Made by a program: the position numbers and the translations under genes. Of a stretch of DNA of 64,000 nt, positions 37,243 through 48,854 are shown one piece after another. The stretch is taken from NCBI GenBank assembly GCA_019671005.1, contig CM033725.1, forward strand, positions 31,647,338 to 31,711,337, in the 5' to 3' direction. How positions within the stretch are numbered: the first letter of the stretch is position 1; each line of letters begins with the position of its first letter. The DNA is from Hibiscus mutabilis. Its lineage: Eukaryota; Streptophyta; Magnoliopsida; Malvales; Malvaceae. Under the pieces are notes generated by a model that saw only the letters and a list, made by a program, of their open reading frames with translations, had not been told where the DNA came from and did not search any database.

Positions 37243-37566
37243 TAAAAATTTGTATAAGTACACGTTTAGTCTCTATTATTTACATATTATATTAATTTAG
37301 TCTATAATATTAATTAAATTTAATAAATATATTAGTAGTGGCTTTAGCGTTGGTTTTTCTTCCTACACATCCTAGGTTCAAACCCCATCAGTGACATTGT
37401 TTGATTGGATAATAATAATAATAATAATAAAATCAACCAATTTGATGGTAACACGTGTTAACATATGATTAGAAGATTGAATTTATTAAATTTAATTAAT
37501 AATATTATAGACTAAATTAATATAATATGTAAATAATATGGACTAAATATGTAATTATACAATTTT
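37243..37566. mobile_element. MITE-like inverted-repeat element (324 bp)
   Basis: The left arm (37243-37335) and right arm (37470-37566) are near-perfect reverse complements over about 90 bp. Shared blocks are TTATTTACATATTATATTAA and TTTAGTCTATAATATTA. The central 130 bp contains a TAA trinucleotide run and CTAGGTTCAAACCCC, like a tRNA B box. Confidence 0.7.
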
Positions 37567-37952
37567 TAGTCTTACATGGTCTCACATCCCACTCTTTTCT
37601 TATTACTATTATTATAATTTTGTTCAAATTCACTTCTTTCCCATTTCTTTTATCTAAATCCTAATAATTAAAGACGAATACAAATTTTTGTGTCAAGAGT
37701 GTGACCATTTTATTTAATAAAATTATATAATAATTAAAATTTTAAAGATGTAAAATTAAATCATCATTATAAATACAAAAAAATTAAATATACAAAAGAT
37801 TAAATTTTCAAGATATACAACTATCCTCGACACCCCTCTATTTATTCTAATAATAATAATAATAATAATTTTGGGCCAATAATCATTGCAAATTGCAATT
37901 ATCACCTTTTCGTTCTATTTTATTTTTCAAGCTGAGGAATAATAATTTCAAG

Positions 37953-38409
37953 GCTTAAAGGGGCAAGAAGCACCTAAAATTTTAGAAAAAATCAATTAAG
38001 CCTATAAATATTTCTTGCATTCAAGTAAGTCTCTGAATCAAGAAATTTAAACAATTAAACCCTTTGAACAATTTTGACCATTAAATTTTGACAATTTTTT
38101 AGATCTGTTGCTGCAGTGTGTCATGTCACAGTGTTTCCACTTAACATTTTTATTTTATTTTATTTAAAAAATTATTTAAAAGTTCTAGAAATTCTAAAAG
38201 ACATGTAGAATCTATAAAAAATATTTTTTAAAAACACTATAGATGTAACATGATAAAATGTTGTGTATTATGTGCTAATAATATCTAAAGAAAAAAGTCA
38301 AGAATTAATGGTCAAAATTGTCAAAGTGCTTAATTTATCAAATTTCATGGTTCAAGAGTTTAATTAAGTGCAAAAAAAATTAAAGACTTAATTGATTTTT
38401 TTTTTTTTT
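37953..38409 (-). mobile_element. Palindromic non-autonomous element, copy A (opposite orientation)
   Basis: Starts GCTTAAAGGGGCAAGAAGC and has AATCAATTAAGCC-type terminal sequence at both ends. The interior carries, in reverse complement, the AAGTGGAAACA...GTGACA...CACTGCA block and the ATTAGCACATAATAC block seen in copies B and C. Its right end is cut at the start of copy B. Confidence 0.65.
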
Positions 38410-39225
38410 GCTTAAGGGGGTAAGAAGCCCTTAAACTTTTGGAAAAAATCAATTAAGCCCTGAACTTTTTTTGCACTCAATTAAGCCCTTAAACCAAAAA
38501 AAAATAATCAATTAAGCCCTTGAACCAATAAATAAAATCAATTGAGCCCTTTGACCAATTTTGACTATTAAATCTTGACAATTTTTTTCTTCAGATATTA
38601 CCGGCACATGATACACTACAGTTCTATCATGTTGCATTTACGAAAAAAAATTAAAAAGTATTTTTTATAAATTTTATAAGTTTTTTTTAGAATTTTCAGA
38701 ACATTTAAAGAAATTTTTAAATAAAATAAAAAGTTCTAAAAATTGTCAAGTGGAAACATTGTGACACGGTGCACTGCAACAATGGATCAAAAAAAATTTA
38801 TTTTTTTGTAGGGCTTAATTTCTTCAGATATTACCGGCACATGATACGCTACAGTTCTATCATGTTGCATTTATAAAAAAAATTAAAAAAATATTTTTAT
38901 AAATTTTATAAATTTTTTTAGAAATTTTAGAACAGTTAAAGAATTTTTTAAATAAAATAAAAAAATTTAAAAATTGTCAAGTGAAAATATTGTGACACGA
39001 CGTACTGCAACAGTGGATCAAAAAAATTATTTAGATTTAATAGTCAAAATTTGTCAAAAAATTAATTGATTTAATTTTTTAGTTTAAAAAATTAATTAAT
39101 TTTTTTATTTAAAAATTTAATTAGATACAAACAAATTCAAAAGCTTCATTGATTTTTTTTTACAAAATTTAAAAACTTTTTACAGTCATTTTTTTCAAAA
39201 ATTTAAGAGTTTCTTACGCCTAAGC
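38410..39225 (+). mobile_element. Palindromic non-autonomous element, copy B (internally duplicated)
   Basis: Starts GCTTAAGGGGGTAAGAAGCC and ends in the inverted counterpart TTTCTTACGCCTAAGC. An internal block of about 210 bp (TTTCTTCAGATATTACCGGC ... CACTGCAACA) occurs twice (38588-38790 and 38818-39015). It has no coding capacity. Confidence 0.7.
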
Positions 39226-40133
39226 TTAATTTCAATTACTACTACAATGCATGATTATCATAAACCTGGATACAGGGGATGATATAAACCTCTTCCTTTA
39301 GAGATGATTTATTATTGCATTGCACACCGACAATGATGGCTGTAGCATTGCTTGTTTGATTGGGTGCCAAAAGGGTCCCATGGGTTTGGAACCTGTCTGA
39401 ATATCCCCTAATTATTACACGTGTCCATTTCAGAAACCGTGACAGAGACGACTGCCAACCTCAATCAAACATCCGTTACGGACCGTCCAATTTTAGAGAA
39501 ACTCTCTTCCACCGTCAGATCTTAATAAAATCTTAGAGAAATTTTAGCTAATGTTTTAACCAATTTCTAACTTTTTTGGAAAATTTACGGCAATATTATG
39601 ATGGAAATTTTTTCTTAAAGTATTGTATTATGTAGATTAATTTTAAAATTATAGTAATTTGAATAGTACACCAAACTTCGGCACATGATGCAGCTGAAAT
39701 CTATATAATAAATTTTAAAGTCGACATCAGTTGAATTCGATTTTAATTTACTGTTCAAACAATAATACTTTTGAAATTAATCTGTCCAGATTTTCCAACC
39801 TTTTTCAGTACCTACTGTCCTACATCACTTCTTAAATAAACTAAAAATTAAATGTATAAATAGATAAAATTTATATTATACTTGTTTAGTAAAGAAAAAA
39901 ACGACCACGGTCCTCAGGGGATATGTATTAAACAATATACTAATTATTTAAAATGTAAATAAAGATGTCAATACAACTTAAAATAGATAGTTAAAGACTA
40001 TTATTAACATTTAATCTTTTTTCTTAAATCTTGAATTTTAGTCCTAATAAAAATAATTTCCCATTTCCCTCTCTTAGATAGAAACGATTAAGAAAAAATG
40101 TAAATAAATACATTAAGTATACAGCAATATCTA
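39226..40133. other. A/T-rich intergenic DNA
   Basis: I see no gene, RNA or structured repeat here apart from short A/T tracts. Confidence 0.5.
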
Positions 40134-40697
40134 GGCAATTTTAATTAAAAAACCCATTATAAATAATTAATTAAAGAAATGACCCCTTCAAAGAATTATT
40201 TAGAAAAAAGACCCCCAAATCTGCCACGTATAAAGAACTCGTGTTCTGTCAAAAGTGAGTTTCGATGTCGTTTTCAGCGAAGAGCGAGTGCTTATTACGT
40301 GACATTGCTTTTCAGAATAATGAACTTAACAGGACCTCGCTTTCTGCAGAACGCGAGGCCCCCGAAAATTTGAAGAACGGCTGAATTTATCGCAAGCTGT
40401 TTAATAGAACTCGCTTTTTGCAGAAAGCGAGTTCTTTGTAAATCGGGGTAGCAGAACAGGCGTCCATAGGCATGTTCAAGCGATATTTCAGAGCTATTAA
40501 TCGTAAAATTTCAGTTAACGGCGAGTTTAGGTGGGTAGTATTGGAACTTGTCTTGCATTCGACATCAATATGGGCAAGTTCGGTGCGTTGTAAACCGGGT
40601 AAAATTCGCGTTGAAAACGGTACCATAGCTTGTTTTTGTGAATGACCGAAAAGTTAAAAGGGCGTGATAATCTTTTCCCGTTTATGTATCGGGTTAT
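40134..40697 (+). repeat. MULE left terminal inverted repeat
   Basis: About 564 bp matching the reverse complement of 48855-49420 with scattered substitutions. Shared blocks include GACCCCCAAATCTGCCACGT, CGGGGTAGCAGAACAGGCGT/related and GTTTATGTATC. It holds four palindromes of the GAACTCGC family. Confidence 0.92.
40235..40435. repeat. MULE palindrome cluster 1
   Basis: Copies at about 40235-40263 (degenerate), 40268-40290 (degenerate), 40332-40359 (GGACCTCGC...GCGAGGCC) and 40406-40435 (AGAACTCGC...GCGAGTTCT). Arms of 9-10 bp surround a loop of about 10 bp rich in TTCTGCAGAA. Confidence 0.85.
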
Positions 40698-40828
40698 AAA
40701 ATAATAAATCTAAAACTATAAGGCAAAATAAATATAAAATCTAAAACTATGTAAAAAAAATAAGGCAAAATAAAGTTTTTATTATTATAAAATAATAACT
40801 AAAGTTGATAAATAAATATCCATTCGTC

Positions 40829-43042
40829 CTAATGACGCCTATGTCCACCCGTTCCGCAGCTGGGTGCACGACATTCTCGTGGCCAATTCCTTCGATCGGC
40901 ATGTGCTCCATGATCGTCTCCGAAACGTAGAGCACCGCTGACACCGGGGCCGGTGTATAACAAACTCTGCGGCGGCGTCTGCTCGACAATGTTGTAGTCG
41001 AACTGTGTTGCCAATGGTGGAATATCTAACACCGGAGGAACATATGCAAAAGGCAGTTTCGGGTAATATGGTGGAGGCACCGGCATAAAGGGACGAAAAG
41101 CGTCCGTCATGGAAAGCTCGGGTGGAGGCCCCGTTTGCTAAAACGACTTAGGACCACCCATCTGCAGAAACGATGACGAAGCGGAGTGCATGAATGTCGG
41201 TCCTGGTGCTGGTGTCGAAGGCCTTGCCCCGAGCTGATCTGTTGCTCGCGTTGTTCTAGAGGACGAGGCCCATGCAATGTGTGTTCGACGTCTCTGGCTT
41301 TCAGGCCCCATTTTGGTACTGCGCTACGTCGGCTGGCACTGGGTGGCGTGATGTTGTGCGGGCGGGCGGTTTCGGGGAGGCAGCACAATTTCTCGCTGGC
41401 GCTCCTCTAGAGTCAGTATATGCGACTTCCCGTTTTGGTAGTAGCACTATATATAGTCGAATATGACTCCCTGGTTCACAATGGGTACACAGATAAGGGG
41501 CCGCCTACCATACCTTATCATCAATTGCCCGACTCAGTCAGCGTGATGATGGCCCTAATGGACTTCCGTCTTCCCCTGCCGCGTCAATCGATGTAATTCG
41601 TCCAAATTGGGTGGCGGCTCCGGAACCCATTGGACGTAGCCAAATTGTCGCAGAACCCGGTCGATAGGATGCCACTCGACAATTTCGTAGTTGATGAGTG
41701 GCACCAACAGCAGCCAGATGTGAGAGCCATCTATGATGTCATGCGGAATACAGTCCCGAATCAGAGGAGCAGCGTACGGAGTCCACAAGAACTGAACAAA
41801 AAATTTTGATTGTGAGTTATATAACTTCTTGGCCAATTTTTTTTGAGGAATTAAGAACAAAATATCTAAAATCCTGACCTCGTTTTGTATCTTGTCGATC
41901 AGCAGTATGTAGTCTCGTTGTGTCTCCGGCAGTCCCTGGTGAGTGAGTGGAATGCACCACCTATCATTAATGAAAAAGAATTTAAAAAAATTGTAATAGT
42001 TTAAAAACATATTCTTCAAATAAAATAAAATAATTTAAATTTAATTAAATTAAATAATTTTAATAGTACCTCCGAATAAGCGGGAATAGGTATGGGGTAG
42101 GCTGTCTAGGCCGCGGGCTTAAAAAGGGCATCCAAAACCAAACCCAAGACTGAAGCAGTAAGAGACATCCTCTGATTGCGGCTCTATCTGGGTCGACGGT
42201 TCTGCAAAGCCCCCTGAACAGAAAGGCCAGGACCGCTGCTCCCCAACATTTCTTGCTACATTCTGCAAAATTGCGAAGATGGTACAGCCACATTAGGTGG
42301 ACTTTGTTGCGAGATTTGTCAGGCATCAAAATCCCTCCAATAATGCGTAGGATATAAGCACGAGCAAACCGCTGTGAAAATAATAAGTACTGTTATAAAA
42401 ATATTTTAATTATTAATAAAAATAAGAAATGAAAAATATAGTAAAATAAGATTAATATATTTACACGTTTTGTTTCGTCATTTGTATCCGGGGGAGGATT
42501 GTAAAATTTTGCTCCAAAAAAGTTAGAAAGATTTTGACACCGTCGAACTTGTCTGGAACCACTCCTAGTAGCTCGGCACACAGGTTCGGCCAGTCACCCT
42601 CGGCAACACCGGTAATAACCGCACCGTTAGTAGGCAAGCCAAGATGATATGCAACATCTTCCAGTGTAATTGTAACCTCGCCACACGGAAGATGGAAGGT
42701 GTGGGTCTCTGGCCTCCATCGCCCCAATAAGGCATTAATAAAGGGAGGTTCAACTTCGTACCGCCAACGATAGTAGCGACGTGCCTAAAACCGGCTTCGA
42801 CAATAAATGGAACGATATCCTCGTCCGGCGCAGCCGTGATACGATTTATATAGCATGTCAATGCTCGTTCGTAGTTCTTGAAGAAAAATAGTACAAGATA
42901 ATAATTTAAAAATATATACATATAGGAGGAGATAAATTTTAAAAAAAAAAATTAATTTAAAGTAAGAAAAGAATATTACCTCCTCATTCGCCCGCCAGTA
43001 GTCGAAGACGTGTCGTTCGTCTAGCCTCAATAAAGCCGCCAT
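40829..43042 (-). pseudogene. Plant mobile domain (MAIN-like) gene, five exons, frameshifted
   Basis: Minus-strand exons, from splice sites and protein continuity: 43042-42980 (MAALLRLDERHVFDYWRANEE, shown in parts), 42876 to about 42465, 42371-42070, 41960-41879, 41791 to about 40829. All inferred introns are GT-AG. Diagnostic plant mobile domain (PF10536) motifs: RWRPETHTFHLPCGEVTIT, LEDVAYHLGLPTNG, ILMPDKSRNKVHLMWLYHL, SWGAAVLA-like WGAAVLAFLFRGLCR, and PLINYEIVEWHPIDRVLRQFG. A Pro-rich tail (VPPPYYPKLPFAYVPP) and basic C-terminus follow. One-base shifts near 42740 and in the C-run near 42490, and a stop near 41553, break it. Free MAIN-like proteins in Arabidopsis act in genome stability and silencing; whether the MULE-borne version helps transposition is unknown. 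Confidence 0.88.
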
Positions 43043-44023
43043 TGTATAGAAAATATAGGATATGTATAATAGAATAGGAGAAGACGAATGTAGAGGTGTG
43101 AGGTTATTGCTTCTGTAGGGCCCTATTTATAATGGAACTCGTATCGGCTGGGAAGCGATTTTAATGGAACTCGCGTTCTGTGGAAAGAGAGATGCCGAAG
43201 AACTCGCGTTACGCAGGAAGCGAGTTCTATTGAATAGACCTATCCTTTGACTTTTTGGAGAGCATCTTGAACGGTCATAAAGGAAACTCGCATTACGCAA
43301 AATGCGAGGTCCTTTACTTCTCACAAACCGTCCATTAATTAATTATTCCTTAAATTATTAGATAAATATGGTAAAAAATTTATTTTAAATTCCTATTTTC
43401 TTTAAATTGAAGTCCTAATTAGTGTCGAATCTTTAAAATCAAATAGTCATAAAGTAAAAGAAGGTATTTAAATTTTATAAGAGGTAGGAAAAAAGATGGT
43501 ATTTAAATTATATAAATATATAAGTTGTATTATTAATTAATGCCCATATGTAGAAGTTTGTTAAAATTTTAAACTCAATTGGTATATAAATTAATTAAAT
43601 ATAGTAGAAGATAAAAATTTGTAGTAATCTGAAAATCTGTTACAACAGTAGCATATAATGAACGGTCAGAAGGGACCTCGCGGTATATAAATTAATTAAA
43701 TCGTAATTGTTAGTATTTTAGGAAGCATAATTTAGGCAGCATAAATTAGGAAGAAAAATCGGAATTGTTAATATTCTTGGACCTCACTTTCTACATAACG
43801 CGAGGTCCTATTTAACTGGTTTGACTCAACAGTCGCATATAATGAACGGTTAGAAGGGACCTCGCGTTCTGGGGATAGCGAGTTCCGTGGATAATCGCGT
43901 TACGTAGAACGCGAGTTCATGGTTTTTGAAATTAAATTCAATCCGCTTTTCCTTCCTTCCCTATAAAACCCAGGCTCCGATTATATCTATTTCAGCAAAA
44001 CTTCCAACAGTTTTCCTCCCCTC
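43043..44023. promoter_or_regulatory. Divergent intergenic region of the MULE
   Basis: About 980 bp between the starts of the two opposite genes, so both promoters must lie here. It contains at least eight GAACTCGC-type palindromes and, near the transposase start, CCCTATAAAACCCAG (TATA box at 43965). The mobile-domain side has CCCTATTTATAATGG (43121-43134), also TATA-like. Confidence 0.6.
43134..43312. repeat. MULE palindrome cluster 2
   Basis: Copies at 43134-43158 and 43165-43190 (both decayed), 43199-43228 (GAACTCGCGTT...AAGCGAGTTC) and 43282-43312 (AACTCGCATT...AATGCGAGGT). They lie just upstream of the mobile domain gene start. Confidence 0.85.
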
Positions 44024-44320
44024 ATGGCTAAGTTTTTCGCAACATTTTATTTTATCGGTACCTACTTCGACTCATCAATCACCATTAATATGTCACTCCG
44101 CGATTTGTTGCTGTTGATATCTGAAGAGGTTAGTAAACGTACTGACAAGCAAATTTCTTACTTGGAATGTAAAATCCCAACACTGACGGTAAGTGAAACA
44201 CACTACATTCTGAAGCTTGCTAGCGAAACCGACGTACGTAACATGTACGAGCAGCTCAATTGATGTGCCTGCCACGTCAGGAATCTAAGGGGAACTCGTT
44301 TTCTGCGGATAGCGAGTTCT
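43672..44320. repeat. MULE palindrome cluster 3
   Basis: A half copy at 43672-43682, then 43779-43808 (GGACCTCAC...GCGAGGTCC), 43856-43886, 43892-43918 (TCGCGTTACGTAGAACGCGA) and 44291-44320 (GGAACTCGTT...AGCGAGTTCT). The last follows the first transposase-side open frame; the others lie upstream. The phrase AATGAACGGT(T/C)AGAAGGGACCTCG occurs twice (43658 and 43843). Confidence 0.85.
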
Positions 44321-47300
44321 TTCTGCATCAATAATGCTGGTAAAGCTTGTCCGACACGTTTGCAAAAGCAATACTCTTCATTATTTTTCGGATGAATATT
44401 ATACCCGATTCAGCCTGGGAACATTACTTCCTATAGTGGCAGGTAATTATGGGTTCTGCTATTGGTCTTTCACACCTCTTATATCAGGGTTTGGGAATGA
44501 ACCAAAACTGCAAAAAAATTTCTCCTCAATATTCGCAGCAGCTTATAGAAGCCTGTGGAGAGCAGATGATATAGTGAACATAATTTACGAGCCGTTTGAA
44601 TCAGAGAAATGTTTCAACTGTAACTTTTGCCACGATTTCTCTAATGCTTGTATTGTGTAGTTTTACTAAATTGTTTGGTACTAATGTCTGTTCTTGTTAC
44701 ATGTAGATCGTTTACGTGATGGGAAAATGTCGAGACGATGAAGTATTGACGTTCTAGTATACTATGATGGCGAGATAATTACTGATGCCGCACTCTGCGT
44801 CATTTTTCAGTCTGCGAATATTGTAAGAATACGATTCTGAGGAGATTATTATACAAGAAGTTGATTAAGGAAGTTGAAAACAGTGTCCCGCATAGCCATA
44901 TAGAAAGGCTGGAGGACTTGAACTATCGACTGCCAATCTCTATTGAACTGTTAACCTACTCATTATGCCAGATTGAGGACAATAGTGATGTGGAGTTGAT
45001 GGTGGCCACTCACTTGGAGTATTCTTTAGGAGGGCCCATAGAGTTGTATACGTCGTTTTCTGATTCTGATGCTGGTATCGAAATCCCAAGCTGGAGACGG
45101 GCGAATTTTGACTTTGACCCTAACGCCAATGTTGATAGCCTCACAGCGGGTTTACGAAATGATTTCAACCTATTAACTACATACAGTACACGCAACGAGT
45201 TGGGTACATCGTCATCTTCTGCACCAAGACATTTGTGCATCGTCAACTTGAACCATCCCCCGAACGACGAATTCGATGCACCATCATCTTCAATTTAAAG
45301 ACATACAACGTACAATCCGTATAGTATGGGGGACGCAGCGACATCATCCTACAACTACATGAGGTTGTACGACCATGAAGCGTTTAGCCCCTTCGATGAT
45401 TTCTCCTATGGAAGACACTCAATGTATGTCCCTAGTACGGAGTACGTTCAATCATCCCTTGTACTGGTATGCTCGATTTTGATCTTCATAATACGGTTCG
45501 TGAGCAGTCTAGCGATTGACGACAAGTATGCTCGCCTAAAAGGGTAGCAGTCGACCACATAAAACTATACCGGGTTAAGAATGATATTTTTGATGAAGAA
45601 TCGGTTAGGGTAGTCAGACCCGACGACGACGAGCAATGGCCCTTTTATGAAGAACCAGCTGACTTGAACATTCCAACAGGGTCCTTCGAAGATTTAGAAG
45701 GCAACGAAGAACACCCGGTAGAAAGCAACGTTCCAGTATCGGCCACACCTATTTCTTATTACCAGCTACAATCCCACTTCACAACGGTTGATATAGATGC
45801 CTTGAACAATTTGAAAATTTCACAACCCCCAACAATTGATGGATACAACCACCGTGCCGATGGTGAACTGGTCATTAGGATGACATTCTTGACAAAAGAA
45901 CTGGATGTGGCCGCGATTAAGCACTACAATATACGTCGGGCAGTTACGATGACTGTGAAGAAAACCTAACCGAATTTCTACATTGCGGAGTGCGCCCACA
46001 AGAAAGAGGGATGTGAGTGGAGGGTTCGTGTATCATCATTGAAGATGCTGAACGGGCTGTGGAGAATTACGAAACTAGACGGACCTCATATATGCACCGT
46101 GAGCAGCCTAAGTCAGGATCACAAGAACTTGGACGTGCACGTCCTATGCAATACCTTCATGCCACTGGTCAAAGCAAATCCTCTTGTGACGGTTGCCACC
46201 TGTATCGTCGCAGCAAAAAATCAGTACAGCTACATTTCTGAATACCCGAAAGCATGGTATGCAAAGTGGCAGGCCATACAAAAACTGTTTGGCAAATGAG
46301 AGGAATCTTACAACGAGTTGCGGCCGTGGCTAAAAATGATGCAGAAACACATACCCGGAACGGTTGTAAAACTTGAAACGGCTCTGGCATACGAAAATGA
46401 TCGTGTCTTACTAAGTGTTTGTTAACTCTACCGGCTATTTTGGATATTTCCTTAGTGCATTAATGCATTCTGCATTGCAAGCCGATGGTTCAGATCGACG
46501 GTACTTGGTTGTATGAGAAATATACACAGGTCTTACTTCTGGCGGTTGCACAAGACGAAAATCGAAAAACCGTTCCTGTAGCCTTCACAATAGTCGAAAG
46601 GAGGATCTCGAGTCTTGGCAGTTCTTCCTTAAGAACCTACGGAGACATGTTCTTTCTATACAGGGTTTAGGTCAGTCTTGGCAGCCTTCTCTTATTTACC
46701 ACCGTTACTGCTTACGACACATTATGGCCAACTACTTGCATATTTACAAAAACCAAGATGAACGTGCTATGGTGCTTAGAATGGGTACGTCCTCTGCGTT
46801 TACGATATCTTTGCATGTAATGTTCGCCACTAACTATGTGTTTGTCATTCTCTAGGTAACTTGCATTACGTACATGAGGTAGACTAGCTGTTCAAAGACT
46901 GAGAGACATGAATGACAAAGGCGCAGGCTACCTTGCCAAAATCCCAAGGGAAAAATAGCTTCGATCATATGATGAGGATAAACGAATGGTCACATGATAA
47001 AGAACTTGGCTGAGGCGGTCAACTCATCTCTAAAGGGAGTACGACATTTGCTTATCATTTTCGTTGTCAAAGCGACCTACTATCGTTTGGCTACCCTATT
47101 TGTAACCTTGGTAAGACAAGCAACTGATTACATGGCAGGTGGCCACAAAGTGCACCCGAACTTTCTAGAAAAAATTGCAAACTTATGTACGTCATTCAAA
47201 TGCGATGACTGCAACTCTCTTCTCTCAAGAAGGGCATTTGTTTCATGTTTCAGAATTTTCGAGGCCGTTGGAAGGCATACAACATAACGCGTACGTGGTA

Positions 47301-47696
47301 GATCTAAGGAAGAAAACCTGCAACTGCGGAGTCTTTCAAACATTCAAATACCCGTGCGCACACGTCATTGCTGCTTGTTCTTCCCAACGGATTCACTACA
47401 TACAACTGCTTGATCTAGTATACTTACTGGAAACGATATTGAAGGTTTACGAAAAAGAGTTTCCTCCTATAAAAAATGAAATTAATCCGTATGCCGTTGA
47501 TGATGAACCGACCATACGCCCAGATCCTGCACTACTACAAAATAAGGGACGTCCACGGTCGACCCGGATTTACTGTACAGAGGACATGGTTGAACATAGA
47601 GAAATAACTGGACAAAAGAAACTTTGCAGTGCATGTAGAAATCCCGGACACACAATTAACAAGTGTCCTAACCGCTCGGACCCTCGTATGAACTAA
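44024..47696 (+). pseudogene. MuDR-type MULE transposase, broken
   Basis: A first short frame (ATG 44024, MAKFFATFYFIGTYFDSS, stop 44263) and N-terminal segments to 45540 are of unrecognised type but lie upstream in the same orientation. From 45664 the MuDR DNA-binding domain reads FLTKELDVAAIKHYNIRRAV, then (after a stop) NFYIAECAHKKEGCEWRVRV. The transposase core has YNELRPWLKMMQKHIPGTVV, the first catalytic Asp in VQIDGTWLYEKY, and HRYCLRHIMANY. It continues KNLAEAVNSSLKG...KATYYRLA. The segment with the second catalytic Asp (normally ISDRHxGI) is missing between about 46650 and 46680. A GT-AG intron fits at 46785-46855. The C-terminus is intact: SWIM zinc finger (CNCGVF...PCAHV) and CCHC knuckle (CSACRNPGHTINKC), ending at 47696. 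Several frameshifts make it inactive. Confidence 0.88.
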
Positions 47697-47748
47697 GTGT
47701 TTGTTGTATTTTCTCATATTAATCTTAGGGTTTTATTTATTAATATCT

Positions 47749-47782
47749 TATGATATGATATGATATGATATGATATGATATT
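47749..47782. repeat. (GATAT)6 microsatellite
   Basis: Six to seven TGATA/GATAT units about 55 bp after the transposase stop. The unit is the reverse complement of the ATATC repeat at 30921. Confidence 0.9.
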
Positions 47783-47831
47783 TGTTGTTTGCTATTGTTT
47801 GTTGTTATTTTTTTTAATTTTAAACCAGCTA

Positions 47832-48010
47832 CTCGCCTGTATAGAACGCCAGATTCCTGACACATCAGGAATCCTGGCAAAACTCGCGCTCTACAGAACG
47901 CGAGATTCCTGACACGTCAAGAATCCTGGCAGAACTCGCTCTTTATAGAACGCGAGATATCTGCCATGTCAGAAATCCTAGAAGAAATCGCTCTTCACAC
48001 AACCTGAGAT
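47832..48010. repeat. MULE palindrome cluster 4
   Basis: Four copies in a row at about 47832-47857, 47881-47908, 47931-47958 and 47982-48010. The spacing is nearly regular, about 50 bp, linked by GATTCCTGACAC(A/G)TCA(A/G)GAATCCTGGC(A/A)-type spacers given here in parts. So this is a true tandem repeat of a 50-bp unit containing one palindrome each. Confidence 0.85.
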
Positions 48011-48854
48011 CTCTTCTATAAATACATTTCCCGAAGTTGCAATCTGGTAGTTTTGGAGAATACTACACTTCTATTGTAGCTACCAATAACAACAAATCAA
48101 ATACTCGAAAAATACTTTGGCTAAGAGATTTCTCGAGTATTGTAATTTGTTGGTATATGTAGTAACATCATGAGTACGTGCTCAGAGTTATGAGCATTTG
48201 CACATATTTGAACGAGGTTAGACCTACAAGTTGAACGGCAAATTATAATACTCGAGAAGGTAACCACGACCAAAACTCCTACTATTCGCATTGATGATAG
48301 AATCCTGGTGTAAAATAAAGCGTAATGAGGTATACCTCAATATCCAGGATTGCCCACATCACGAAGAATGGCAATGTGTAGGGAAACATTGGCCAATGAC
48401 GACCCTGGCGCGGTATATATAAGATGCCCTCTTCGGTCGGGGTTTCATCTTTGATCGGGGTCAGAACAGAAGTTGTATTCCAACCCAAACTTGACAGCTG
48501 ATAATGCACAGGGTTACAACTTTTCATGGGTGTAGGATAGAATATGATAGGCGTATTCCAGTAGCAACTTTCTACGAATGTAATATAAGTTTATGTTGAA
48601 ATTTAATACTAGTAACGAGTTACAACTTTCTACGGATGTAATATAAGTTTATGTTGAAATAACAATGTCTCATTGGTTTTAAAAGTTGTCTTTCCGCCTT
48701 GTCGTTCCTGCAGAAAACCACACTTTTGAACCATTTTCAACGCAAATTTTATACCCTTCTTCGTGTATCGCATGTTCCAATGTTAGTCTGAAATGGTAGC
48801 CAAGTTCCTCCACAACATCTCCAAGGTCAAAAATGTGATAATAAACGTACATTA
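48011..48854 (-). other. MULE 3' region with two unexplained minus-strand open frames
   Basis: ATG-started frames at 48527-48282 (81 codons, MKSCNPVHYQLSSLGWNTTS) and 48888-48679 (69 codons, ending VWFSAGTTRRKDNF) lie convergent to the transposase. I recognise neither. The second overlaps the terminal repeat. A 48-bp segment with CTACGAATGTAATATAAGTT / CTACGGATGTAATATAAGTT occurs twice (48571 and 48629). They may be remnants of a third MULE gene or chance frames. Confidence 0.3.

Noticed and set aside
37355..37400. Possible tRNA gene because of GGTTCAAACCCC.
   Set aside because: No cloverleaf can be drawn from the surrounding sequence; only box-like words are present.
41186..41466. Plus-strand Cys/Arg-rich frames.
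   Set aside because: They are antisense to the last exon of the plant mobile domain gene.
47832..48010. Regular palindromes resembling a CRISPR array.
   Set aside because: The DNA is plant nuclear; spacers are themselves repeated, and the palindrome occurs singly across the element.
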